Assembly: GCA_016188895.1 (NCBI GenBank)
Contig: JACPGZ010000041.1
Location: forward strand, 1-42,400
Length of the DNA stretch: 42,400 nucleotides
Reading direction: 5' to 3'
From: Candidatus Pacearchaeota archaeon
GTDB lineage: Archaea; Nanobdellota; Nanobdellia; Pacearchaeales; GW2011-AR1
In this document: in pieces, positions 1-8,757 of the stretch
How positions within the stretch are numbered: the first letter of the stretch is position 1
How the letters are laid out: each line of letters opens with the position of its first letter
The notes under the pieces: model-generated
Told to the model about the DNA's origin: nothing
What the model saw: only the letters and a program-made list of their open reading frames with translations
The model's database searches: none
Program-made: the position numbers and the translations under genes

Positions 1-249
1 CCTTACCTCCCAGAATCCAAGTATGACAAAGAAAAAGATACAACTGGCGGAAAAAAGGGATGCGAAACAATACTGCGTTTTTTAAAGCAGGCGAAAGCCC
101 ATTTAAACAAAGATGGAAGAATTTTCATTGTTTTCAGCTCACTGACAAATTTAAAAAGCTCAATGATTAAAAACTACAAAATAAAAGAGATAGCAAGGAA
201 GAAGATATTTTTTGAGGAGCTTATTGTGTGGAAGCTTGAAAAAAACTAG
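1..249 (+). CDS. C-terminal part of HemK/PrmC-like methyltransferase (5' end outside window)
   Basis: Frame 1 reads PYLPESKYDKEKDTTGGKKGCETILRFLKQAKAHLNKDGRIFIVFSSLTNLK...; (NP)PYLP and TTGGxxG..I..FL pattern; stop TAG at 247-249. Confidence 0.7.
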   Translation, partial: PYLPESKYDKEKDTTGGKKGCETILRFLKQAKAHLNKDGRIFIVFSSLTNLKSSMIKNYKIKEIARKKIFFEELIVWKLEKN

Positions 250-854
250 CCCATATATCTTTTCTCCCAGTCTATCACATACTCCTCTGGGATATTAATC
301 TTTTCTTTATTTGTCTTGATTTTCGGCATTTTGGCTCTAAGATAAAACCCAATTAAAATCCCGACAAATAATCCAGATAAATGTCCTAAATTTGCAATGC
401 CTGTTGGAAAAAATACGCCAAATATATCAGCAAGAGCCCATAAAAGAGAGGCTAGGAATAAAGGCATTGGCACTGAATATGCCCACACAGTCATGCTCGG
501 ACGCAAAATAACCAGAGTGCCAATAATTCCAAATATTGCTCCAGACGCCCCCAATACCTTGCTATAAAAAAATACAGAAATAATTGACGAGAAAATTCCT
601 GCTGTTAAAAACACCAACAAGAATTTTTTTGGTTTTATTTCATGCTCAAGTATAAACCCAAAAAATACCAGTCCAAACAAATTCAAAACCAAGTGGAGCA
701 GACCGCCATGAAGGAAAATCGCTGTAAAATATCTCCAGATTTCAAATGGCATGGAATTATCTATGACAAGAAAGTCTGTAAAAGCTGGAATCAACAACTG
801 CAGTAAAAATACAATGATTAAAATTGCAGCAATTTTGAATGAATAATATTTCAT
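246..854 (-). CDS. Rhomboid family intramembrane serine protease
   Basis: GASGAIFG active-site Ser, HLVLNLFG and NLGHLSGLFVG motifs, multiple TM segments. Confidence 0.85.
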   Translation of the reverse strand: MKYYSFKIAAILIIVFLLQLLIPAFTDFLVIDNSMPFEIWRYFTAIFLHGGLLHLVLNLFGLVFFGFILEHEIKPKKFLLVFLTAGIFSSIISVFFYSKVLGASGAIFGIIGTLVILRPSMTVWAYSVPMPLFLASLLWALADIFGVFFPTGIANLGHLSGLFVGILIGFYLRAKMPKIKTNKEKINIPEEYVIDWEKRYMG

Positions 855-964
855 GATTAGAAAGAAATATCATTACTTATATATTTTTCATATGCTTATC
901 AGAAACTGCCATTAAAATCAACTCAATGTTAATAATTTATAAAGTTAGTTATCATAAATTATTT

Positions 965-1351
965 ATGGATAAAAGAGGGATTAATAGAAAGTTAAGAGTT
1001 TTTTTAACCTTAATAGCGTGCATTGTATTTATCTTGTCTGTGTATTCGCTTACATTGGTAATAAGCAATCTTACAGGATATTCTCTTCTTCAGAATTCAA
1101 TTCAGGAATTTGCTGCATGCTTATCTGATAAAGGGGTTGTGTTTTATATTGATGATAACTGCCAGCAATGTGAAGAGCAGAAAAAACTTTTTGATAATTT
1201 TGATATGAACATTAATTACATAAATTGCAATGCAAATAAATATGCGTGTCATGTAGATAGTGTGGATTTTGTGCCAAGCTTCAAATTCAAAGAAAAATTA
1301 TACAAGGGTGTTTTTTCATTAAACCAGATTGCAGAGATAACAGGATGCTAA
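965..1351 (+). CDS. Membrane-anchored thioredoxin-like protein (CxxC in DNCQQCEEQ)
   Basis: N-terminal TM then YIDDNCQQCEEQKKLFDNF...VPSFKFKEKLYKG; start taken at internal ATG 965. Confidence 0.55.
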   Translation: MDKRGINRKLRVFLTLIACIVFILSVYSLTLVISNLTGYSLLQNSIQEFAACLSDKGVVFYIDDNCQQCEEQKKLFDNFDMNINYINCNANKYACHVDSVDFVPSFKFKEKLYKGVFSLNQIAEITGC

Positions 1352-1406
1352 ACTTTTTATACTAATTATGCAGTATTATAATATTATCTCAATGGCTGAG
1401 ATGATA

Positions 1407-1437
1407 GTGGTCGATATCTTCGCGGCATATCGACCAC
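1407..1437. repeat. Perfect 11-bp inverted repeat (hairpin)
   Basis: GTGGTCGATAT-CTTCGCGGC-ATATCGACCAC. Confidence 0.8.
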
Positions 1438-1496
1438 GAACACATCACAAAAATTTATAAATATGTTTTATCATATAATTATAATGGAGGTGGAAA

Positions 1497-1844
1497 TTGG
1501 CAACTGAAAAAAAATTGGATGAGACAGCTTTCGGGGCTATTGTTAAAGAAATAACAGCATTCGGCGAGATGATAAGGACACATCAGGATGAGAAGCAAGC
1601 TGCAATGGATGAATTCGACAAAGAAAGAGAAAGATATCATGTTGGTAAAATATCTAAGAAAGCACTGGTGTCTTCTGTCAGAAAGGTTAATAGGGAACTT
1701 AAGAGATTAGATAATCTAATAAGAAAAGACATATCAAATCTTGTTAAGACTAATAATCAAGCTAAAGGATTTGCTCTTAAACAAGCTCCAAGGTCATTCA
1801 AAGTAGCAATGTCAGGCATAAGTTCATCATCAAGAAAGAAATAA
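1497..1844 (+). CDS. Conserved-looking basic hypothetical protein
   Basis: TTG start preceded by GGAGG and by TATA-like TTTATAAATATG; Lys-rich helical protein. Confidence 0.6.
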   Translation: MATEKKLDETAFGAIVKEITAFGEMIRTHQDEKQAAMDEFDKERERYHVGKISKKALVSSVRKVNRELKRLDNLIRKDISNLVKTNNQAKGFALKQAPRSFKVAMSGISSSSRKK

Positions 1845-2037
1845 TTTATTTTTATTTTTTATAATTTTTGTATACTTTCGTTTGTGTTGTTGAGATATTT
1901 AGACAAAAGAGATTGGGCATAGAGGTTCTAAGATTCTATTAAGAGCTATAACTAGGCATAAACCAAAGGGAGAAAAGAAAGAAGCAAAGATTGAAGCGTA
2001 GATATTATTTATAAACTAATTATTCCAAATTCATTAG

Positions 2038-2364
2038 ATGTACACAATCCAAAAAATAACCTACATAATTGAAGATTCCTTAAAAGAAATAATGTTTCCT
2101 TTCAAGGAAAAGATTGTTGGCGCAGACGTTGAAGCAGAAAATCCAATTGAATTAACCATAAAACTAATTTCAAGGACAGAAAAAGAAATAATAGCGGAGT
2201 TGACTCCAAACCAGAACATTTTAAGATTCTATCTAATAAGCGATGATAACTCAAAAGTAAAATTATTTATTGAAAGAAGCAAAGACAAAAAAATAAAGCG
2301 CCAGTATTTGCAGTACCTTTCAAATGAAATTTTAATAACTTTAATTCTAACCTTTCATCCCTAA
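2038..2364 (+). CDS. Hypothetical protein
   Basis: 108 aa ORF with host-like codon usage; just left of element boundary. Confidence 0.5.
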   Translation: MYTIQKITYIIEDSLKEIMFPFKEKIVGADVEAENPIELTIKLISRTEKEIIAELTPNQNILRFYLISDDNSKVKLFIERSKDKKIKRQYLQYLSNEILITLILTFHP

Positions 2365-2455
2365 CTTGAAAAATCACTTCACAATTATCTGATTTAACAG
2401 ATTCTCTCCAATTTTCCCATCTTTCTTTGTGTTTGTACGGATCTCTTTTTTCCAT
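2365..2455 (-). pseudogene. Possible N-terminal remnant of an archaeal tyrosine integrase
   Basis: Minus strand reads MEKRDPYKHKERWENWRESVKSDNCEVIFQV then loses coding character; resembles N-termini of DPANN-type integrases from memory. Confidence 0.3.
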
Positions 2456-2533
2456 GAGGCTACAAAACAAGTTATTGTTATAAACAACTTGTATATTTCT
2501 TGTAGTCCCATCAAATTAGACATTAAGTCAATA

Positions 2534-2547
2534 CGCCCGCACCGGGA
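2534..2547 (+). repeat. Putative att site (distal): 14-nt copy of tRNA-Asp 3' end
   Basis: CGCCCGCACCGGGA identical to 18695-18708 in tRNA-Asp, same orientation. Confidence 0.65.
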
Positions 2548-2587
2548 CAAGTCCGGTTTTGTTCGCAACGAGGGGCGCCGGGGAGAG

Positions 2588-3019
2588 CTACAAAGATTTT
2601 CCTCCAATAATAACCGCCTTCGATACTTCAGCTGTCTCTATTATTACATCGCAATGCCTTGGCCTGCATTCCCAATACACACTATCGAGAAAGACAATGA
2701 TCTTGCTTGCCTCAGTATCCCGATAAGTCTCCTCTGGAATCCTATTGATTAATGCCTCTCCAATAACGACGGAGCCACCTTCATTCAATGCATTGCAATC
2801 TACAAGTCTTTCCAGATTTTCAAACAAACTGAAAAAACGAGGAGTTGGATCCCAGTATTCAAGGCATATGAAAGAACTATCCCTCTTGTTCAGAGTATCC
2901 GCCAGTTTCATGCGGTTTGTGATCTGTTGAATCTGGGGCTTGTATAAATTCACAAGAGCATAATCGCAATCTCCATTGTATTCAGAATTGCTTGAGTAGG
3001 TTCTGAGTATAAGATTCAT
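2588..3019 (-). CDS. Hypothetical protein
   Basis: ORF with start taken at MNLILRTYSSN...; no recognised family. Confidence 0.4.
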   Translation of the reverse strand: MNLILRTYSSNSEYNGDCDYALVNLYKPQIQQITNRMKLADTLNKRDSSFICLEYWDPTPRFFSLFENLERLVDCNALNEGGSVVIGEALINRIPEETYRDTEASKIIVFLDSVYWECRPRHCDVIIETAEVSKAVIIGGKSL

Positions 3020-3129
3020 AAATAGGAAAAAACTTACGCAATTTAAATAATTTCTACCGAAATGCACAAGATAATGAATAAATACCAAATCGGTTCAATC
3101 TTTAATAATTCCTCGCCCTTTTTCCATTC

Positions 3130-3690
3130 ATGCGCAATGTTTATCAAATTATCACAGACAGAATTATTTCAAAACTTGAAGAAGGAACAGTTCCATGGCA
3201 TAGACCTTGGGGAGTGCGAGGCATTCCGAGAAGTCTGGTTTCTGGCAAAGAATATCGTGGAATTAACTCTTTTGTTTTGAGTTCAGCAGGATATGAAGCT
3301 CTTTATTGGCTTAGTTACAAGCAAGCAAAAGAAAGAAGAGGCTTTGTTAAGAAAGGCCAGCAAGGATATCCATGCGTTTACTGGAATTGGTTGGAAATGA
3401 AAGATGAAGAGACAAATGAAATTAAAAAAGTACCTTTTCTCAGATACTACACAGTCTTTAATGTTGAGCAGTGTGAAAATATAGAATATCCAAAGGGCGA
3501 TGGACTTGAATTTTTGTTTGATCCAATTGAGCACTGCGAAAGGATAGTTGGGGAAATGCCAAATCCACCATCAATCAGGCAAGGTGGAAGCAGGGCTCGT
3601 TACATTCCGATCAAAGACACAATAGAGATGCCAAGGCCTGAGAGCTTTGAAACCTCAGAGTCTTACTACAGCGTTCTATTTCACGAGCTG
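3130..3690 (+). pseudogene. ArdC-like antirestriction protein, N-terminal part (split gene)
   Basis: MRNVYQIITDRIISKLEEGTVPWHRPWG...Y..LSYKQAKERRGFVKKGQQG...YYTVFNVEQC...YYSVLFHEL, interrupted inside the HExxH motif. Confidence 0.8.
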
Positions 3691-3695
3691 GCCGG

Positions 3696-4327
3696 AGATC
3701 TTGTGCGCTCACTGAAACATTGTCCAGGATGAGCCGCGAGCGAGGAGCTGCATCGTAGTAGAATATCAAGTCGGTCTTCCAAATCCCATTAGGACTGACG
3801 TTCGACACAGCAATTCTGTATGGAAGTAGGGGATCTGGGAAGTAAAAGCAGGAGGGAATGTCGCATGCCATTGCAGACCGAACGTAGATTGGGAACTCTC
3901 CTGTTCTCTTCGGTCTTACGCGCAGTTTCAATGTGTTTGTCTTATTGGGCGACCAAGAGCTATCAGCAAGTTCAGATAGTAAGTAAATAGCGCTCATCCT
4001 GACGCATTTGTTATTGTGTATAGTTGAGTATTTTGGATAAATCGTAAGTTTGGCAGATCCCGACGAACTTCCGTTATTAGCAACAAGACCCCCATCACTC
4101 GAATCGGTGAATGAAGGAAATGAAATTGAAATCCCGCCGTCTGGAGACGTGAGGGTGCCACTATTTAGGCAATTTACTTCGACATCTGCCCAATCTCCGA
4201 GCGTGATTTGATTTGGATGAGAAATGCTGAGTAGCTTAGGAAGTGGACACCCCTGGGCATTCAAGCGAGGGGAAAAGAACAGCCCAACAATCGCGGACAG
4301 TAGAACCGATTCTATGATACTCTTCAT
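3696..4327 (-). pseudogene. Secreted protein, N-terminal part of a split dockerin-type protein
   Basis: Signal peptide MKSIIESVLLSAIVGLFFSPRLNAQG; coding up to ...DNVSVSAQDL, after which it runs antisense through ardC. Confidence 0.6.
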
Positions 4328-4653
4328 GGGAATACCTCAACCTTGAAAGAAATGTTTCTTTCGCTTTCTCGTTGGCCCCAGCGTAATCTGTCATATCGAA
4401 ATCCTCCAAAGGGATTCTGAAATTCCCCTTTGTCTTCTCGTGCGGCCTTCAAGGCATTGACAACTATCTCAAGGCATTTCTCTGATTCGTTTGTCTGAAG
4501 TCTCTTGGCAGCCAGAATCACTTGGTCCTCGTATTCAGGTGGTAGAACGAATGAAATAATAATTGGGCTTTGCATTATCAACTCCATATCAACATCTTCT
4601 TTCATTTTCGGCCTGTTGAAGCGGAAGCTTGAGGAACCTTTGTCCATTGACAT
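4324..4653 (-). CDS. Hypothetical protein
   Basis: 109 aa ORF; 4-nt overlap with the downstream ORF. Confidence 0.5.
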   Translation of the reverse strand: MSMDKGSSSFRFNRPKMKEDVDMELIMQSPIIISFVLPPEYEDQVILAAKRLQTNESEKCLEIVVNALKAAREDKGEFQNPFGGFRYDRLRWGQRESERNISFKVEVFP

Positions 4654-4674
4654 TCCGAGAATAAATTGAATTCA

Positions 4675-4869
4675 TCACGGCACCCTCCTCCCAACCTTCC
4701 ACTTGTCATACCCATTTGAAGCTGTGAAATACTCCTTCATGCACTCTTCATTGCAGAAATGCATTGCGCTGTCTAATGGAACAAACCCGCTTGTCCCTAC
4801 AATCCCCTCTTCCACTTCCAAAATATTCAAGCCTTCATCAAGCCTCTTCTGACACATTGAGCATTTCAT
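4675..4869 (-). CDS. Small zinc-finger-like protein
   Basis: CSMCQKRL...MHFCNEECMKEYF; 4-nt overlap with ardC C-terminal part. Confidence 0.55.
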   Translation of the reverse strand: MKCSMCQKRLDEGLNILEVEEGIVGTSGFVPLDSAMHFCNEECMKEYFTASNGYDKWKVGRRVP

Positions 4870-5162
4870 TCTTCCAAAATCTCCTCAAGCTTCTTTCCAA
4901 GAATGTAATCTGATGCTTTTTGAGCCTGGGCCGCAGACTGAATTACAAAGCGATTGTCATTCTTTAATCGAAAAAGCCAGCCCGCAATATAAGAAGCTGA
5001 ATTGTCAATCACCCTGTTCTCTATACCAGTGTGACCACATAGATAAGCAGATCCCATCTCTGCAATCAATTCCTCTTTGCTGTAGGTATTTGATCCAAAG
5101 ACAATTGGCTCTGTAATTCCAGAGCGAGCGAGCCTTTTCTCATGCCCTGTGCTATGGGTTAG
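4866..5162 (-). pseudogene. ArdC-like protein, C-terminal part (split gene, opposite strand)
   Basis: Minus strand reads LTHSTGHEKRLARSGITEPIVFGSNTYSKEELIAEMGSAYLCGHTGIENRVIDNSASYIAGWLFRLKNDNRFVIQSAAQAQKASDYILG. Confidence 0.85.
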
Positions 5163-5440
5163 TCTTCCGGCGGGCAGATTCTAATGGAGATGGCTCCGTC
5201 GATATCTCTGATGCAGTCAACACTCTGACCTTCCTATTCTCTGGAGAAGGCTCCAATTCCTGCCCCGATGCCTCCGAAACGAACGATGATGGTCAAATTG
5301 ATATTTCAGATCCAATAACAACTTTAGAATTTCTCTTCTTGGGAGGACAAGAACCACCCGCTCCAGGTCCGATGAATTGTGGAGTTGACTTGACGGAGGA
5401 TGGGTTGGGGGAGTGTATATATGATAAGGGGGAGTGTTAA
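5162..5440 (+). pseudogene. Dockerin-type (EF-hand-like) C-terminal fragment
   Basis: VFRRADSNGDGSVDISDAVNTLTFLFSGEGSNSCPDASETNDDGQIDISDPITTLEFLFLGG...; two DxNxDGxxDISD repeats, no own start. Confidence 0.75.
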
Positions 5441-5502
5441 CGCACTCTACTGCATTACTCTTCATTTATATTCACAGCTTTACTGTAGCTCCTGAGCTCT
5501 AA

Positions 5503-6135
5503 TTATTTTACAGAAGGCGATATTGCAAGTTGGGAATAGCATAGGCTCCTCTCCTCCTGGTCCCAGGTGATTCTATCGCAAATGGAGATGTTGCTTTGGG
5601 TTTCTGCTATACTTGTATAGCAGTCAGCAGCCTCACCGCCCCAATCTTTAATCGAGATTTCATCGCAGAGGCTCACATTCCCCGTGACTTTAGCATAAAT
5701 TGCTAGGCACCGAACTCGACGCTCTCTGTCTCTAGGGAGGGAATAGCATCCTTGGAAGCCGAGTTGAGTTACGTATTCACAAAAGAATTGCCAGGAGACT
5801 GTCTCGCCAGCCTGCTCATCGCCCTGTTCAGGACCTTTGGATTCTGAGATCGCTGAGCCCGTAATTCGAGTACATATATCGGGGCGTTCCAACAATGCCG
5901 CCATGTACACATAGCAACGAAACTGGACAGGGGTAGTTTGGATCCTTGTGCAAATTGTTACATCTCGCTGATCAATAGCTAGGTTCAAGAGGCACACTTC
6001 TTTAGCTTTGGTATTCTTTTTGTCCAGGCAATGGTCATAGGGTTCTGGCCTGCTCTGGAAAAACAGGTAGAATACCATGCCAACTAGTGCGAAGACTATG
6101 AGCATACTCAAAATTCCTATTATCCTCTTTTTCAT
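5503..6135 (-). CDS. Membrane-anchored Cys-rich repeat protein
   Basis: MKKRIIGILSMLIVFALVGMVFYLFF anchor followed by regularly spaced Cys (C..I..C) repeats. Confidence 0.6.
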   Translation of the reverse strand: MKKRIIGILSMLIVFALVGMVFYLFFQSRPEPYDHCLDKKNTKAKEVCLLNLAIDQRDVTICTRIQTTPVQFRCYVYMAALLERPDICTRITGSAISESKGPEQGDEQAGETVSWQFFCEYVTQLGFQGCYSLPRDRERRVRCLAIYAKVTGNVSLCDEISIKDWGGEAADCYTSIAETQSNISICDRITWDQEERSLCYSQLAISPSVK

Positions 6136-6577
6136 TAACCATAGAAAAGCACTTGCGCTATATAAATCTTTTCCAAATTCCCGCCCAGACCAAATCAGTC
6201 CAAAGTATATATACTTGCTCTGCGTATTTTCTTTACCAATTGGTAACAAAACTAAGGGAGGAAAATATCTGGCTATGAATAACGAATGGAGCTTAACCCT
6301 TGAAAAGACTACCAAAAAGATAAGAAAAAGTAAAAAGATGAATTGGAGAACTTGAAAGAGAAGATAGTAAAGTTATAAAGGGTTCCAAAAAAGGCAACAA
6401 AGGAGAAAGGATTTCTGGCAAAAAGGGAAGAAAAGAAGTTGAAGAAGCAAGAAAGAGAGCACAAAAGATAGAAATGGCAATAAAAGGTTGATTTCCTACT
6501 ATATTAACAAATAATACTTATATCAAAAAGCCTTAGAAAACGAAGGATTTAAATACTATTAATAGCTATGAATATAT

Positions 6578-6823
6578 ATGAATACTACAAGTATCACTTT
6601 GGATAGAAATGTAAAGAAAGGTCTAGACAGATTGAAAGCTCATAAGCGAGAGTCATATAACGAGGTCATTGCTCGAATTCTCGCCGGAAAAGTGTCACGA
6701 ATTGATAGCGAGAGCTTGCTGGAGACCATCGAGATACTCTCTGATCCAGAGGCAATGAGAAGTCTTGCTACCAGCATAGAGCAATTGAAAGGCGGGAAGC
6801 TCTATTCTATAGATGAGGTCTGA
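6578..6823 (+). CDS. Ribbon-helix-helix type antitoxin
   Basis: ITLDRNVKKGLDRLKAHKRESYNEVIARIL; directly upstream of RelE. Confidence 0.65.
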   Translation: MNTTSITLDRNVKKGLDRLKAHKRESYNEVIARILAGKVSRIDSESLLETIEILSDPEAMRSLATSIEQLKGGKLYSIDEV

Positions 6824-7080
6824 TGGAGAGGGTAATCATGTTCACAGAGGAAGGGAAGAAGACACTCCAGAGTATGCATATTGATAATAAGCGAAAGATC
6901 AAGAGGGCATTGAAGGAGTTGGCCAAAGACTCGAGAATCGGGAAGGCTTTGACAGGAAGATTGCAGGGCTTCTATAGCTTCCGCGTTGGAAAGTATAGAG
7001 CGATATACTCAACTGAAGGAGAGGCTATTATCGTTCACGTGGTGGGACATCGGCGCGAGGTTTATGGGGTTGCGGCTTGA
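6823..7080 (+). CDS. RelE/ParE family toxin
   Basis: KRALKELAKDSRIGKALTGRLQGFYSFRVGKYRAIYS...VVGHRREVY. Confidence 0.85.
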   Translation: MERVIMFTEEGKKTLQSMHIDNKRKIKRALKELAKDSRIGKALTGRLQGFYSFRVGKYRAIYSTEGEAIIVHVVGHRREVYGVAA

Positions 7081-7192
7081 AGGGGGTTGGGGTGATGCGG
7101 GGCGGCTCGGCAGAGGGATGGATCCCGCCCCGGTTCCCCCTTGACCAGAGTTATGAAAAAGAAGAAAATCTCTGAAGCTGAGAAAAATATCC

Positions 7193-7453
7193 ATGAAGGT
7201 GCGGCTTGAGCAGGGAGACCATGGTACATGGCTCCTCATAGCAGAGGACGGCCGCGATCTCCTGATTCAAACTGACTGGGACTACCCAGGACTCGCTTCC
7301 CATCTCGGCTGGGTTCCTTGCACTCAATGCGATCAAACAGATGGAACGATTGACTGCGCTCACCGCACGGTTTCTGAAATGATCTCAGAGGCGAGACGTT
7401 TCCTGGATGAAAAGGAGGGCGAAAGTTTCGAAGATCCTGGCTACTTTGATTGA
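7193..7453 (+). CDS. Hypothetical protein
   Basis: 86 aa acidic ORF with CTQC motif. Confidence 0.45.
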   Translation: MKVRLEQGDHGTWLLIAEDGRDLLIQTDWDYPGLASHLGWVPCTQCDQTDGTIDCAHRTVSEMISEARRFLDEKEGESFEDPGYFD

Positions 7454-7517
7454 GGAAACATTGGATTGGGGTTGAGTGGAGGTTGCGAGGGTGATAGTTG
7501 TGGCGGAAAAACATTAA

Positions 7518-7919
7518 ATGGCCTCAAGTTACCATATCGGTGATACTAAGAGACTCCATTTGTTATTTGACGATAGATATAAAGGGTTTAAAGCGACTTG
7601 GAAAGATTGTAATTCTTTCCTTATCCAGGAAGGGCCAAGCGATGGTGTAGTTCTGTTATACAATGAAGCATCATATTCACCAAAAGCGGTTGTTAAGTTC
7701 CTAAGTTCTCAAGGTCGAACAATTAGTATTGGTTGTGGAAGTGTAGATTGGGATGGGAAATACTGGACATTCGCTGAGCCCTCCGAAAAGGTTCTATGTG
7801 AAAAGCTTATCACTCGGCTTGTAAACGACGACCAGAAAATGCTTCGGTATTATGGGGATTTCACGCTGAGAACAAAGGCGGAAGTTTTCCTACTCATTTC
7901 AAGCTACTTGTTAAGATAA
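7518..7919 (+). CDS. Hypothetical protein, first gene of ImmA-GuaA operon
   Basis: 133 aa ORF, 2 nt before the next gene. Confidence 0.6.
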   Translation: MASSYHIGDTKRLHLLFDDRYKGFKATWKDCNSFLIQEGPSDGVVLLYNEASYSPKAVVKFLSSQGRTISIGCGSVDWDGKYWTFAEPSEKVLCEKLITRLVNDDQKMLRYYGDFTLRTKAEVFLLISSYLLR

Positions 7920-7921
7920 TT

Positions 7922-8734
7922 ATGAGCCGGCGCTGGAAATCTCATATCGTTAGAGCCTTTTGGAAAAATGTCGGCGGGAGGAGCCCAACCCACGCTGTCA
8001 ACATTGTGTGCTGTGCCTTACGACACCGTCTATGTGTCAAAGAACCTCCATTTCAGATTCCACCAAAGTATTCCTATGCTGAGTTGCTAGGAATTCCAGT
8101 TATTGAAAATGATATTCGTTGCGATGGTATATTGACAAGTTTTGGAGATCAATTCATAATTCAAGTAAAAAGGTCTTCGCCTGATAGACAGAACTTTACG
8201 GTGTGTCATGAGCTTGGGCATGCTGAAATCTTCAGAAGGGCACTTGTACTACACAAGGCTTCTCGTGAAGTCAGAGAGGAGGAAGTATTAGCGAACGAGT
8301 TTGCCAAAGAGTTACTAATGCCAAAAGATATTTTCTGTGCAATAGCTCTCTCATGTCAGCCTAGTTTACAATCCCTGTTTTTTCTATCTCATACCTTTGG
8401 CACTTCGTTAGAAGCCTCCGCGAGACGTCTTATTGAACTTAATATTTGGAATTTCGCTTTTGTTTTGTGGAATATTAATACTGCATTTGACGGTGGTATC
8501 CTATTAGAAATTGAGCGGGCAGTAAAGCCTCAAAACTTTAAACCTGCACTAAAGACCAAACAGACTTTGAAGGTGAATAAAGAAGGTGGGTTGGGTAAAC
8601 ACTTGCTGGAAACATTGAATATTCCCAGCATTGTCCGCTATTCAGACGAGAGTCGAGTAAGAGAATCGATAAGGCGTTCTTCTGTCCAGCGCCAGGGTCT
8701 TACTCTTCTTTTTCCTCAGTCAGCAACTTTATAA
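7922..8734 (+). CDS. ImmA/IrrE family metallopeptidase
   Basis: VCHELGHAEIF zinc motif and EVLANEFAKELLMP signature. Confidence 0.85.
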   Translation: MSRRWKSHIVRAFWKNVGGRSPTHAVNIVCCALRHRLCVKEPPFQIPPKYSYAELLGIPVIENDIRCDGILTSFGDQFIIQVKRSSPDRQNFTVCHELGHAEIFRRALVLHKASREVREEEVLANEFAKELLMPKDIFCAIALSCQPSLQSLFFLSHTFGTSLEASARRLIELNIWNFAFVLWNINTAFDGGILLEIERAVKPQNFKPALKTKQTLKVNKEGGLGKHLLETLNIPSIVRYSDESRVRESIRRSSVQRQGLTLLFPQSATL

Positions 8735-8757
8735 ATTTGGTTGGTTGTCGTTTGACT

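Noticed and set aside
2429-2752. ORF with RPHRDKSGFVRNEGRRGELQRF
   Set aside because: Spans the att/tRNA-fragment region and lacks coding character; treated as spurious.
5217-5465. Minus-strand 82-aa ORF
   Set aside because: Antisense to the dockerin-type fragment, which has clear repeat motifs.
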